64,000 bases of DNA from Desulfomonile tiedjei (GCA_016212925.1 JACRDF010000040.1:1-64000); one strand, 5' to 3'; counted from the stretch's first letter, positions 27,120 to 36,932 are shown. The notes: generated from the letters alone by a model not told the origin. Made by a program: numbers and translations.

Positions 27120-29573
27120 ATGAACTCAAATGCCGGACCAGCGAGAATACTCTACATTTTGACGGGTGTCCTTATTGTCCTTGTAAGCACGAGCCTATGC
27201 CTCGCAGCGCCTCCGGGACAAGGTCAGCTGACAATCATAGAACCCGATGGAAAGCCGGGTTCAGGCTGTCCGCTGGAGCACACATCCGTACAGTCCGAGA
27301 TTTCAGGATTTGTTGCCAGAGTCGAAGTCAAACAGATCTTCCACAACCCGCGTCAGGAAAAGATTGAAGCCGTCTATACCTTCCCGCTGTCCGCGGCCGC
27401 GGCCGTGGATGAGATGTTGATGAAAGTGGGCGAAAGGACGGTTCGCGGGGAAATCAAGCGCCGGGAAGAAGCCAGGCGCATTTACGAAGCCGCGCGCGAC
27501 AAAGGCCATGTGGCCTCCCTTCTCGACCAGGAACGGCCCAACATCTTCACTCAATCCGTTGCCAACATCATGCCGGGTGAGAGAGTCGAGATTACCATCA
27601 AGTACGTCGAGGTCCTCAATTACGAAGACGGGGCCTTCAGATTTGTTTTTCCCATGGTGGTCGGCCCAAGGTTTATTCCCGGCAAGCCCGAAGGCAAGCA
27701 GGGAACGGGATGGGCGAAAGACACAGCCTCGGTACCAGACGCAAGCCGTATAACGCCTCCCGTGGCTGAAGAGGGGCAGAGGGCCGGCCATGACATAGAT
27801 ATTACTGTTTCTATCGACGCAGGAGTCCCGGTGGACAAGGTGGACTCGCTTCTGCACGAGGTGGATACCACCAAAAGGGACAAGAACAAGGTAACGGTGA
27901 CTCTCAAGAACAAGAAAGAAATCCCGAACAAGGACTTCGTTTTGAAGTATCTAGTCGCGGCCGACCGGATTCGTTCCGGCGTATTGGCTCACAAGGCGGG
28001 TGAAGACGGCTATGTGACCGTAATCATGATTCCTCCCAAACGAGTCACACCCGAACAGGTGGCTCCGAGGGAGTTGATATTTATCATCGACACATCAGGG
28101 TCCCAGCGGGGTTTCCCGCTTGAAAAGGCCAAGGAAACGACCAAATACGCGATTGACCGCATGAACCCGAATGACACATTCAACGTCATTGATTTCAACG
28201 ACACATCTCGTGTGCTCTTTTCATCTCCGAAAAAGAACACTCCGGAGAACCGGGAAAAGGCCCTGAAGTACATTGCATCGCTTGAAGGCAATGGAGGGAC
28301 TCGGATGATTCCTGCAATCTGGGAGGCGCTTAGTACGTCACCCGCTGATAACCGGCTCCGGGTCGTCACCTTTATGACCGACGGCCTTGTGGGGAACGAC
28401 TTCGAGGTCATTTCAATGATCAAGAAACTCCGGGACCAGAGCCGGTGGTTCTCATTCGGCACGGGCAACTCCGTGAACCGGTTCCTCCTGGACAATGTAG
28501 CGCGAGTTGGCGGCGGAGAAGTGGATTATATTTTGCTCAACACTTCCGGAGACGCGGTGGCCAAGAAGTTCTACGAACGGATAGCAGCTCCGGTCTTGAC
28601 TGATTTGTCGCTGACCTTCAGCGGAGTGGCTCTGGAAGAAGTGTATCCAAAGGTTGTTTCGGATCTTTGGTCTCACAAGCCTTTGATCTTCAAGGCGCGA
28701 TACTCCAAACCAGGAGAAGGAACCGTAACAATAAAGGGATTCAAGGGCGGCAAGCCGTACGAGGAGACCCTAAGAGTGAAGCTTCCTGAAAAGGAACCCG
28801 CCAACAGCTCGGTGAAATCCCTGTGGGCCCGGGCAAAGGTGGACGATCTCACTGACCGAGACCTGATGGGCATCCAGCGGGGCAACCCGAAGCAAGAAGT
28901 CAAGGAGGAGATCGTCAAGGTTGCTCTTTCCCACAAGATTATGACTCAATTTACCAGCTTCGTGGCGGTAGAAGAAGCCATGGTAACCGTAGACGGCAAA
29001 CCCACGAAGGTGACCGTTCCCGTGGAAATGCCTGAAGGGGTGAGCCGGGAAGGCGTCTTTGGCGAAAGAAGGCCTGCGACTGTTGCAGCTCCCAGCAGTC
29101 CGCCGGGGGCGTGGAACCTTCCCCTTGCCAAAGGCCGAGTGCTCCAAGGCAGCCTCCAGACGCAGAAACTGGAAGGATTCGCCATGGCGAAAGGCCTGTC
29201 AAAACCTGCCGGCTCGTTTGCCCCTTCCGCGGTGGAAGAAAAGAAGGGGCTTCTATCTGATAAGGAAGCGAGAGCTGACCTGGCTGCTTCCAAGCTTTCA
29301 CCGGAACTTGCGGAATTGCTGGCGATGAAGGAGAAGCCACGGACTTTTGCCAAGGGTAAGGTCTCAGTAAAAGACGGCAAAATAGCCGTTCAGGTGTGGC
29401 TTAACCGTTCCGGCGAGGATGTAATAAAACTTCTGAAAGAAAAAGGGCTGAAAATAACCTTCACTGCTTCCACAGGAAAGACGGTCATCGGAGAAATTTC
29501 GATCGAGCTGCTTGAGGAACTGGCGAAAGTCCCGGAAGTTCGACTGATTGAACCCTTCACTGTTGCGGGTTGA
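27120..29573 (+). CDS. VIT and von Willebrand A domain secreted protein
   Basis: 817 residues. A signal peptide (about 1-32) is followed by a VIT domain (about 38-165; TFPLSAAAAVDEM and IKRREEARRIYE are typical of inter-alpha-trypsin inhibitor heavy chain relatives). A VWA domain follows with the metal-ion site D-T-S-G-S near residue 324. The C-terminal 250 residues are Lys/Pro-rich and end in a small domain (KTVIGEISIELLEELAKV). GGGGGA precedes ATG 27120; ATG 27087 would put extra charged residues before the signal and is less likely. Such proteins are periplasmic or surface adhesion modules; no sorting signal (LPXTG, PEP-CTERM) is seen. Confidence 0.8.
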   Translation: MNSNAGPARILYILTGVLIVLVSTSLCLAAPPGQGQLTIIEPDGKPGSGCPLEHTSVQSEISGFVARVEVKQIFHNPRQEKIEAVYTFPLSAAAAVDEMLMKVGERTVRGEIKRREEARRIYEAARDKGHVASLLDQERPNIFTQSVANIMPGERVEITIKYVEVLNYEDGAFRFVFPMVVGPRFIPGKPEGKQGTGWAKDTASVPDASRITPPVAEEGQRAGHDIDITVSIDAGVPVDKVDSLLHEVDTTKRDKNKVTVTLKNKKEIPNKDFVLKYLVAADRIRSGVLAHKAGEDGYVTVIMIPPKRVTPEQVAPRELIFIIDTSGSQRGFPLEKAKETTKYAIDRMNPNDTFNVIDFNDTSRVLFSSPKKNTPENREKALKYIASLEGNGGTRMIPAIWEALSTSPADNRLRVVTFMTDGLVGNDFEVISMIKKLRDQSRWFSFGTGNSVNRFLLDNVARVGGGEVDYILLNTSGDAVAKKFYERIAAPVLTDLSLTFSGVALEEVYPKVVSDLWSHKPLIFKARYSKPGEGTVTIKGFKGGKPYEETLRVKLPEKEPANSSVKSLWARAKVDDLTDRDLMGIQRGNPKQEVKEEIVKVALSHKIMTQFTSFVAVEEAMVTVDGKPTKVTVPVEMPEGVSREGVFGERRPATVAAPSSPPGAWNLPLAKGRVLQGSLQTQKLEGFAMAKGLSKPAGSFAPSAVEEKKGLLSDKEARADLAASKLSPELAELLAMKEKPRTFAKGKVSVKDGKIAVQVWLNRSGEDVIKLLKEKGLKITFTASTGKTVIGEISIELLEELAKVPEVRLIEPFTVAG

Positions 29574-29662
29574 TTTCGGAGCAAACGGGAGGCTGCTTTA
29601 TAACGGTTGTCAAAATTTCTGTCGTTTTTCATCCGTCCTCGAAAGAGCACAGATGGTCGCTT

Positions 29663-29730
<68 letters not shown>

Positions 29731-29976
29731 CACGCAATTCAATCCGTGATTACTTCTGAGAACCGCTATAATCGGTAACTTCGCCCGGTTATAAGGCGAG
29801 GCCCAGGCAGGAGGCAACTTGCCGGATGGGATTTGTCCCGGGATACGACCGGGAAGATCGCGATTGACCGGGAAACCAGGGGCGAGGTATCCTTATAAGA
29901 TGGACACGAGCCGCAGCATTACTTCGGGACGAAAACTGTAAAAGCTGTGGGAGCACACTTCAGGGGGGATGGTGCC

Positions 29977-30288
29977 ATGAAACGGGAAACTATGTTTTCG
30001 GCAACAGCAATCCTGTTAGCTCTGGCAGGGTTTGCATATTGTTTTCAAGTGCGCCCGGCGGATTCTCCAACGCAGGCCGCCGGGGGGCCGCAGTACGGCA
30101 ATATTGACCTTTTTCAAGGAGCTTCTGGCCGAGACGATTGCCTGCGAGATTGCAGGGAACGTTACGGCGTAATGTTTGGTCCCAATGATCCGCGAGCCAA
30201 TCTTTACGCCCGATGCGTTCAGGAATGCGAGCAGCAGTTCTGGCAAGACTTTGACCGCCGAGAAAAGGACCTGGAACAACAGAAATAG
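29977..30288 (+). CDS. Small secreted twin-CX3C protein (paralogue 3)
   Basis: 103 residues. Signal-like helix (4-22), then DCLRDCRERYG (C55, C59), a 20-residue link and ARCVQECEQQFW (C80, C84), then a charged helix ending EKDLEQQK. This is the same plan as the two paralogues at 35216-35449 and 37151-37384: C-x3-C, link, C-x3-C-x3-FW, D, K-D-L-E. Two CX3C motifs on helices can close two disulfides as in a helical hairpin, a fold used by eukaryotic small Tim proteins; that comparison is structural analogy only. ATG 29977 follows GGGGGATGG. Periplasmic; function unknown. Confidence 0.6.
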   Translation: MKRETMFSATAILLALAGFAYCFQVRPADSPTQAAGGPQYGNIDLFQGASGRDDCLRDCRERYGVMFGPNDPRANLYARCVQECEQQFWQDFDRREKDLEQQK

Positions 30289-30543
30289 TAGAAACGGTTC
30301 CGGAACTCACGCCACAATAGAAAAGCCGAGCACGCCAGGAAAATCGCGGATGAGTACTGGAGACCTCACATGCGGGGAATCCTGTCTACAGTCCCGATCC
30401 TCTGGACCCGTCTTTCTAATTTGCTCATCCGAAGGTCTATTAGTAATATCTTTGCAAAACCAGATAGTTATCCTAAGATTTGTTGCCGGTGGGATTTGGT
30501 ACACAAGTTGCTTTGCAGGAGTGCGCAAGAAAAACATACACTA

Positions 30544-30593
30544 GAAACGCCAGCCCGCCTAACCCCCCCACGGACACTGGCGTTTCATTTTTG
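30544..30593 (+). terminator. Terminator-like hairpin
   Basis: GAAACGCCAG (30544-30553) pairs with CTGGCGTTTC (30577-30586), a perfect 10-bp stem with a 23-base loop, followed by ATTTTT. It lies 255 bases after the twin-CX3C gene. The remaining 30289-30844 shows no gene. Confidence 0.5.
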
Positions 30594-30844
30594 ATACACC
30601 TCCGTCCAACGCTGAAAAACCTCGGGGAATTTGCATAGGGATGTTAGAATGAAGTGGGTCCTTCCTACCTTCCCAAGCCATCCGCTTTCCATCCGGGGAG
30701 GAAAGATTTATATAGTTCTAACTTAACAAGTGGTACATAATCTGGGGGCATGTCAACAATTTGAAGGCTTTCCGGATCTGACGTACTTTTGACCTGCCGG
30801 TCACCTGGGAGATCAGCCGGTTAACCAGGCCCAAAGGGGTTCTC

Positions 30845-32212
30845 ATGGATCATGAAAGAAGATTAAAGCTACCGGTGATTGTTCTGGTGCTTCTGCTTAT
30901 AGGGCTTTCAGCGGCAACCCCACCTTTATCGAGCGCTGCGGGCACGGAAAGGCCGAACATAGTATTCATCCTCACCGACGATCATCGCTGGGACTTCATG
31001 AGCTGTGCGGGCCATCCGGTCGTCAAGACCCCAAACCTGGATCGGTTGGCCTCCGATGGGATGCTCTTTTCAAACGCGTTTGTCACATCTGCGCTGTGTA
31101 GTCCCAGCAGGGCGAGCTTTCTTACCGGCCTGTACGCCCACAGCCACGGCGTTCAGAACAACCTTACGCCTTGGAAAGACCAAAGCGTCACGTTTCTGGA
31201 ACTCTTCAAGCAAGCAGGTTACGACACTGCGTTTATAGGTAAGTGGCATATGCCTGGACGGTTGCCGAAGCTGCGGGGCGTGGATCTATTCGTGACTTTC
31301 ACGATCCAAGGTGGGCAAGGGCGGTACTGGAACTGCCCCCTTATTGTGAATGGCGTGGAAACCCCGTCTCGTAAACCATACGTCACGGAAGAACTCACTG
31401 ACCTGGCCATGGAGTTCATCTCCAAGAAACGTGACAATCCTTTTTGCGTGTACCTGTCGCACAAGGCGGTCCACCATGAATGGAGTCCCCCCAAGGACTT
31501 GGCCCGCTTATACGAGGACGTGAAGATTTCCTATCCCAAGGAGTCCGATACCTGGGTAACCTCGATGAACGGCGCGGTGTACGCGGGCACATTCGGGACG
31601 CTCGATCATCATTACCGAAATTACTGCCGCGTGGTCGTAGACGTGGACCGAAACGTAGGCCGCCTTTTGAAGAAACTTGACGAGTCGGGGCTCGCTGACA
31701 ACACCATCGTGGTGTACGGAGGAGACAACGGATATTTCTGGGGCGAACATCGCCTGGTAGACAAGCGATGGGCTTACGAGGAGGCCATACGCATTCCGTT
31801 GATCGTGCGTTGTCCTTGGCTGATCAAAGACCCGGGTAGACGAGCGGAACAGATGGTGCTGAACGTAGACCTTGCGCCGAGTCTGCTGGAAGCCGCAGGC
31901 TTGCCGGTACCCGAACACATGCAAGGGGAAAGCTTTGTGCCCATATTGAAATCCGAGTCCTCTCCCGGGAGAAAGGCCTGGTTGTACGAGTATTTCAAGG
32001 ACTTCCCGTACAACGTGCCCGGTATAAATGCAGTGCGGACTAAGACGCACATATATATTGAATATTCGAGCAAACGGCCCCCGGAGCTATACGATGTGGT
32101 CAAAGATCCTCGCCAACAGCATAATCTCATCAACACCGATGAGGGAAAGCGTCTCCTGCCTGAAATGAAGGGGATGCTGGAGGACCTGAAAAAGGGGAAG
32201 AAGATCGAATAA
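30845..32212 (+). CDS. Secreted sulfatase (type I, formylglycine)
   Basis: 455 residues. Signal peptide (about 10-31), then NIVFILTDDHRWD with the metal-binding Asp pair. The catalytic site is C85-S-P-S-R in LCSPSRASFLTG, where Cys becomes formylglycine; GKWHMPGR is the second signature. The late block YGGDNGYFWGEH fits the iduronate-2-sulfatase/heparan N-sulfatase-like arylsulfatase group. Substrates are sulfated glycans or sulfate esters, outside the cytoplasm. AAAGGGG precedes the ATG. Cys-type sulfatases need an activating enzyme, not seen in this window. Confidence 0.88.
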   Translation: MDHERRLKLPVIVLVLLLIGLSAATPPLSSAAGTERPNIVFILTDDHRWDFMSCAGHPVVKTPNLDRLASDGMLFSNAFVTSALCSPSRASFLTGLYAHSHGVQNNLTPWKDQSVTFLELFKQAGYDTAFIGKWHMPGRLPKLRGVDLFVTFTIQGGQGRYWNCPLIVNGVETPSRKPYVTEELTDLAMEFISKKRDNPFCVYLSHKAVHHEWSPPKDLARLYEDVKISYPKESDTWVTSMNGAVYAGTFGTLDHHYRNYCRVVVDVDRNVGRLLKKLDESGLADNTIVVYGGDNGYFWGEHRLVDKRWAYEEAIRIPLIVRCPWLIKDPGRRAEQMVLNVDLAPSLLEAAGLPVPEHMQGESFVPILKSESSPGRKAWLYEYFKDFPYNVPGINAVRTKTHIYIEYSSKRPPELYDVVKDPRQQHNLINTDEGKRLLPEMKGMLEDLKKGKKIE

Positions 32213-32292
32213 TCGTGCAAGAGACGGCTCCGTGGGTTGGCATCGTCATCCAGCGAACTCTGTCCCATGTTCCCGACATTCAGGGGTTGGCC

Positions 32293-32853
32293 ATGCAAAG
32301 AACGACTTTGGCACAACGGTTCGTGTTTCCTGCGGCCGCAGGCGTGGCAATAGTGCTTGGCATGCTGCTGATCTACAATGCGGCCTGGCGGATTAACAAT
32401 GAGGCACTACACCAGTGGACGGCTTTTTTTGCCGGTCTCGGGCACATTGTGATCCTTATGGGCGGCTCTCTGATTATCTATCCTATTGCTTTTTTCAGAG
32501 GCGCGAGTTTGAGAGAAAGGGTTGTTGCCTGTCTGGCGATCCCCCTGTTTTGGTCTGTTACCGAAATCATTAGGGTAACGGAGTTCTTCACATTGGGTGA
32601 GTCTCTGTACTACGCCCTGAACAGTCAGTTTATCGTGTACCTGGCGGCCGCGTCGCTGCAGATGGGCCTGTGCGAAATAGTCTGTCGCTGGTGGGTCCGA
32701 TCGAGTCACGACGCTCCGACAAAGGTGGTCCCCTTGGGCGCCGTGATCTCCATTCTGGCGGGAGCCGCGGGAGTGTATATCGTCATGATTTGGGGCGGCG
32801 GAGTACATTGGTTCTACCTTTACCAACAGGGTTATAAAGCACTTTTTCTTTAA
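32293..32853 (+). CDS. Polytopic membrane protein, unknown
   Basis: 186 residues with about five hydrophobic segments (roughly 12-30, 40-60, 70-90, 112-130, 142-168). No family is recognised. The ATG at 32293 has CAGGGG upstream; a GTG at 32215, two bases after the sulfatase stop, would add 26 residues and would couple it to that gene. Either way it is probably in one transcript with the sulfatase. Confidence 0.55.
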   Translation: MQRTTLAQRFVFPAAAGVAIVLGMLLIYNAAWRINNEALHQWTAFFAGLGHIVILMGGSLIIYPIAFFRGASLRERVVACLAIPLFWSVTEIIRVTEFFTLGESLYYALNSQFIVYLAAASLQMGLCEIVCRWWVRSSHDAPTKVVPLGAVISILAGAAGVYIVMIWGGGVHWFYLYQQGYKALFL

Positions 32854-33059
32854 TGAGTATTGGGACGGTAGGAAGCATACGTTTCCAGGCGTTTTGCACG
32901 CCGAGATGCATGTCAGCAAAATTGAAGTTAGTCTGGCAAGAGAGCAATCGAGTGCCGGCAGATAATATTTGTTACGCACGACACATTTTTCTAGGGTCGG
33001 TCTGAAGGGGATTACAAATGCTGTGGCATCTGGATGTTCAATTATCAAGGAGTTTCACC

Positions 33060-34763
33060 ATGTCAGGGAACACAATTGGCGTCTTGGCACCGAGGCGGCT
33101 GAAGCTCAATTCATCCATAGGTTTCTTGTGCGCGTATGCTTTGGCGGCTATTCTGGGGCTGGGGTATGCCACCACGGCTCACTCACTATCGTTTCCACCA
33201 ACGACTATGAGACAGCTTGCAAGTGAGGCGGATTTAATTGTCGTGGCGAAATTACGTGAGACCAGATCTCGATGGCTAAATGAGTCTAAGACAGTGATAG
33301 TTACTGATCACGCTTTCGACGTGGAAGATGTCATTGGATCCTTCCAACCTTTCGCACTCAAAACCTTTCACCTGGAACTATGGGGCGGTACGCTGAACGG
33401 CAGGTCCATGCAGATATTAGGCATGCCAGAGTTTGAAAAGGAAAGAACCTATTTGTTGATGTTAGATAAGGACTGGCAAAGCAACAAAGCCGTCGTGCCG
33501 TTCTCCGGGGGTGACCAGGGAGTGTTTAGAGTGGTCGAAAAGAATGGAGAGAAATTGGTTGCTCCATTAGTTAGTTCGCCTTCGGGAGGCCAGCCATGTT
33601 GTACCAGTCTCAGGGATTTTGCTGAGTACCTGAAAGCTGTCAGGCGCTCAAGCACGAGTCCGCGCGACAAGTCTCTGACGCATCCGGGACTTGCCCCCAA
33701 AGCGCCCTCTGAACCCAATGCGGCGGAAGTGTGTTGCCCCACCTCACAAAAATCTGGGATGGTCACCGCTCAGAGTGCCAAGCTCCCCATCGAGGTGAAC
33801 ATCCCTATGAGCGACCCGTGGAGCGGCCTTGTTAAGAATGGAATGGACATTTGGAGTGATTTCCGGCCCGGGTTACTTGTTCAGCGGGCAGGATCAAGTA
33901 CCCCTGCTTGGACTGGAGGAACGGGAGACAACGTTTTCGATATTCACGGATTCGTTGACGATGACTATCTTCAAAGACAATTTGGGCGGGTTTTTGGCAG
34001 GGCTTCAGGTGTTACTGCGGCCGCTTCTGACTCGACGGGGCAAATCTTGGAAGCTGACATCTTCTTCAAAGGTCCTGACTCGCTATGGACCTCGACCGAA
34101 GACGAATCGTGGTATCAGGGTACTTCACCGAAATGGCCTTTTCGGAATCTAGCGCTCCATGAACTCGGCCATATGTGGGGTGAAAAACACGTGGCTGGTT
34201 TTCCCTCGATAATGAACTACCCGGAGCCTGGAAATTATGGGGCAATTGCTACGCTGTGGGTCCATGATGTCTCGACCCTTTTGCAACGATACCCTGGGGG
34301 GGAGTTGCCCAGATTCCGGGATCACGCTGTTCATCTTTTCACAGTGGAGCCTGCCAGCAGCCCCGACCCTGCTACACCTCGACACGTGTATACGGAGTCC
34401 AGCTTTCCGAAAGAAATAAGTCGGGGAGAATCGTTCAATCTTGACAAGGTCACTATTACTAGCATCAGTTTGGGCAACAATGAAGCGGCACGAATTGATT
34501 TCTCTCTGGTAGACCACAGACGCGCCGATGATCCGATTGGTTCGTCCTGGCCCATTGGCAGCTACAAGCTACCCAATAGCTTTCCAGGCTTAATAGTAGT
34601 GCAGAATGGAATCAAATGCGTAGTGCCGACAGATATTCCGCCTGGCTACTACTTCATTAAGGCGGAAGTCGATTTCGGAGACCGCCGAGGGTGTGACTGG
34701 GGTATCAGCTTCCCTTTCAACAACAATGTCAGTTTCAGCTTGCACCAGATCCAGGTGAAGTAG
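33060..34763 (+). CDS. Secreted metzincin-type zinc metalloprotease
   Basis: 567 residues. N-terminal hydrophobic signal (about 22-40). A middle part of about 250 residues has a beta-rich N-domain and a Cys-Cys (QPCCTSL). The peptidase part carries HELGHMWGEKH (367-377), an exact H-E-x-x-H-x-x-G-x-x-H zinc site, and the Met-turn SIMNY (Met 385), which together define metzincins such as matrixins. A C-terminal beta domain of about 150 residues follows. AAGGAG lies seven bases before ATG 33060. The closest known family by motif is matrixin-like; a role in digesting extracellular protein is inference. Confidence 0.75.
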   Translation: MSGNTIGVLAPRRLKLNSSIGFLCAYALAAILGLGYATTAHSLSFPPTTMRQLASEADLIVVAKLRETRSRWLNESKTVIVTDHAFDVEDVIGSFQPFALKTFHLELWGGTLNGRSMQILGMPEFEKERTYLLMLDKDWQSNKAVVPFSGGDQGVFRVVEKNGEKLVAPLVSSPSGGQPCCTSLRDFAEYLKAVRRSSTSPRDKSLTHPGLAPKAPSEPNAAEVCCPTSQKSGMVTAQSAKLPIEVNIPMSDPWSGLVKNGMDIWSDFRPGLLVQRAGSSTPAWTGGTGDNVFDIHGFVDDDYLQRQFGRVFGRASGVTAAASDSTGQILEADIFFKGPDSLWTSTEDESWYQGTSPKWPFRNLALHELGHMWGEKHVAGFPSIMNYPEPGNYGAIATLWVHDVSTLLQRYPGGELPRFRDHAVHLFTVEPASSPDPATPRHVYTESSFPKEISRGESFNLDKVTITSISLGNNEAARIDFSLVDHRRADDPIGSSWPIGSYKLPNSFPGLIVVQNGIKCVVPTDIPPGYYFIKAEVDFGDRRGCDWGISFPFNNNVSFSLHQIQVK

Positions 34764-35144
34764 CCGGATACAATCGGAAAGGCCGACCAACTAAAAGACC
34801 GGGTTTATTGGTCTGAGTGCAAGCAGGTCTTTAAGTAGGCCGTAATGGTAGTCCATGAAAGTCTCACAGCACAGGGCGCGGCAGCCTCATGTAATGGCTC
34901 GCGCCTCAAAGCCTTCCTCCGAGGCGAGGGGTTTTCTCACTCCTCTTATTTGTAGAGGCTCCGGAGGTCGCCGAACATCCTTGGGGATTGTAAGAAACGA
35001 TTTGCCAAGGGGGGTACCAAGCTAGTGGGCACTTGTGACGGTTTGGTGTCAGTCACAGTGAACGAAATTGTGGGAAGGTTCGCAGGTGAAGGTAAAGGCG
35101 CCTCTGTAGAATTTGCATCGGGATTTGAAGGAAGGCGATTCTAG
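34764..35144. other. Intergenic region, no gene seen
   Basis: About 380 bases after the metzincin gene. No supported frame, tRNA or strong repeat; it ends at the tRNA-Gln-like repeat at 35145. Confidence 0.4.
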
Positions 35145-35175
35145 TTATTTCAGTGGGTTACTGGCTGGGGGACGA
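35145..35175. repeat. tRNA-Gln 3'-end repeat (copy 1)
   Basis: 31 bases identical, but for two changes, to 37682-37712, which covers the 3' end of the tRNA-Gln gene plus 17 bases beyond it. It reads leftward into the 3' flank of the twin-CX3C gene at 35216. Confidence 0.8.
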
Positions 35176-35215
35176 CGATTTGCCCCCCGGACTTTCGGTC
35201 AATGAGCAAAGACGG

Positions 35216-35449
35216 TCACCTTTTCTCTTCCAAGTCTTTGTCTTTTTGATCGACTTTCTTCCAGAATTCCCGGCTACAACGATCCAGACACTCGGCAATA
35301 ACTTGATAGGGACCTACTCTTCCCCCCATTTCCGTGCGGATGCCGCATCGTCGCTCACAATCGGTAATTGTCTCCTGAGAAAATACGTTCATAGAGATCG
35401 CCAGCAACAAAGTCAGAGTGAGTATTGAAATGGATAACAACTTCGTCAT
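35216..35449 (-). CDS. Small secreted twin-CX3C protein (paralogue 1)
   Basis: 77 residues. Signal peptide (1-24, ending FSQE), then DCERRCGIR (C31, C35), 18 residues, AECLDRCSREFWKKVD (C54, C58) and a KDKDLEEKR end. It is close to paralogue 2 at 37151-37384 along the whole length and in the flanks, so the two are a recent duplication. AGAGGTG sits before the ATG; a longer frame to 35539 would lack a signal. Two disulfides in a helical hairpin are likely after export. Confidence 0.65.
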   Translation of the reverse strand: MTKLLSISILTLTLLLAISMNVFSQETITDCERRCGIRTEMGGRVGPYQVIAECLDRCSREFWKKVDQKDKDLEEKR

Positions 35450-35513
35450 TGATTCACCTCTATCATTCGTCTTGCATAGTCTATAGCTGTTCTCGAAAGT
35501 AATCACGAATTGA

Positions 35514-35846
35514 CTAACCCATGCCTCTGGCAGCTGCATGGTAGATCAATGTGCTGGTCAGACAGCCTGCCAAAGCTGCGAGGAGATACTCCACGGGATT
35601 TGCTGCGAGATCCTCACCCAAGAGGACCGGAGGCTCATCCTTGTCAATGACGAAAGGCTTGCTGTGCTTATGTGTTTCGCAAGCTCCGTAGAATTCCTCG
35701 ATCGTGGTTCGATTGCGGCCGCCTTTAATCCATTGATTCTTGGCACGAAACGTAAATTTCGCGATTCCCGGCTTCTCGGTTATCGCGTCGACCATTGCGG
35801 ACAATTGGTCAACATCCACACCATTAATAATTCCTTTTTCCGCCAT
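35514..35846 (-). pseudogene. OsmC-family protein, C-terminally truncated
   Basis: 110 residues. The N-terminal and first-cysteine parts of an OsmC/Ohr-type protein are clear: NPVEYLLAALAGCLTSTLIYHAAARG. Family members are about 140-185 residues, with a second conserved Cys in a C-terminal strand region; here the frame ends in TAG right after HAAARGMG. The bases that follow are the upstream flank of the twin-CX3C paralogue, so its insertion probably replaced the gene's end. A good AGGAGGT precedes the ATG. It may be a non-functional remnant. Confidence 0.7.
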
Positions 35847-35993
35847 CTTGCAAACCTCCTGTACCCACGGGTTACGCTTTCGGGTCCCACTAATTCCGAG
35901 GTGTCCCTAATGTAGAGATGCACCGCTGATCCGATAGGATTCCGGTTTTTTGAGAGCGGGACTATGTCTGAGGGAAGAAGGCTGGCGAAACGG

Positions 35994-36932
35994 CTATCGA
36001 ACAGGCGTTCCAATTCTTCTCATGTCATCCGCCCAATAGATATACAGAGGCTTTCCTGTTATTTCGCGGATATCTACAAAACCAAAGAACCTGCTGTCAT
36101 GGGAGAATTCTCGGTTGTCCCCCATGACAAACACATGGCCTTTTGGCACAATTACTGGCCGGACATTGTCTCGTGGTCCTTTCGCCTCGGGCCAGATTTC
36201 AGGCGAGCGATGAACTGCCCAAGGCTCCACTAATTCTTGGTCATCCACAAAGAGCTTTTTGTCGCGGATTTCAAGCTTTTGACCTTCAACGGCCACAACT
36301 CGTTTAATGAAATCCAATTCCTTTGACGGTTCCCCCCGGTACACAAAAACCACAATTTCTGATTGCTTTGGTTTGTTATGGGCGTAGTAGTCCGTTCGCG
36401 CGATGAGGTGGTCGCCAGGTCTGAGAGTGGGTTCCATTGAAGTTGCTGGCATCCTGTAGCTCTCCACCCTATAGAGAGCCCGGTCTGACCAAACGAAGTG
36501 ATTAACCACCGCCTGGATGACTATCAAGAGGACATACACGTACCACCTGTTGTATCGCCGCAAAACGATTGAACCTAACCTGCGAGAGGTCATGACTGCT
36601 TCGACAATTGCTGCCGCGCTCAAGATAAATGGGAAGGCAAGGAAGGCAACCAGTCCCCAGAGATTGAAAAGCAGCCCGCTCAAGCCCGCAACCAAGATAA
36701 ACAAATCCAGCGTAACATAGAAAACCACGCCTTTTAGTACCTGCCCATTGTAAACCTGACCAAGGCCGGGTACGACGAGTGACAAGACTCCAGCCCAAAG
36801 AGGGTTCCGACGTTTCGCACCGACCTTGACAGAATTTTTTATGGCTGCGGGCACCCCTGAAATGAAATCGAACCCGCAGGAGCATTTCGTCGCGGATTCC
36901 GGGCTTTCCAATCCGCAGTTAGGACATTTCAT
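35994..36932 (-). CDS. lepB: Signal peptidase I with zinc ribbon and extra membrane segments
   Basis: 312 residues from ATG 36932 (AGGGGG upstream; TTG 36938 is possible). Cytoplasmic zinc ribbon first (CPNC and CSCG), then three to four membrane segments (about 48-66, 68-90, 96-115, 130-150). The S26 peptidase domain carries the catalytic Ser165 in ATSMEPTLRPGD and Lys210 in FIKRVVAVEG; GDNREFSHDSRFFG is the substrate-pocket box. It removes signal peptides from exported proteins on the outer face of the inner membrane. The N-terminal half resembles small membrane proteins with a zinc ribbon and TM2-like helices, not normal LepB, which has one or two anchors. Confidence 0.88.
   Translation of the reverse strand: MKCPNCGLESPESATKCSCGFDFISGVPAAIKNSVKVGAKRRNPLWAGVLSLVVPGLGQVYNGQVLKGVVFYVTLDLFILVAGLSGLLFNLWGLVAFLAFPFILSAAAIVEAVMTSRRLGSIVLRRYNRWYVYVLLIVIQAVVNHFVWSDRALYRVESYRMPATSMEPTLRPGDHLIARTDYYAHNKPKQSEIVVFVYRGEPSKELDFIKRVVAVEGQKLEIRDKKLFVDDQELVEPWAVHRSPEIWPEAKGPRDNVRPVIVPKGHVFVMGDNREFSHDSRFFGFVDIREITGKPLYIYWADDMRRIGTPVR

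Noticed and set aside
35514-35846. A selenocysteine OsmC with read-through
   Set aside because: The stop is TAG, and the frame after it shows no OsmC homology and soon meets another stop.
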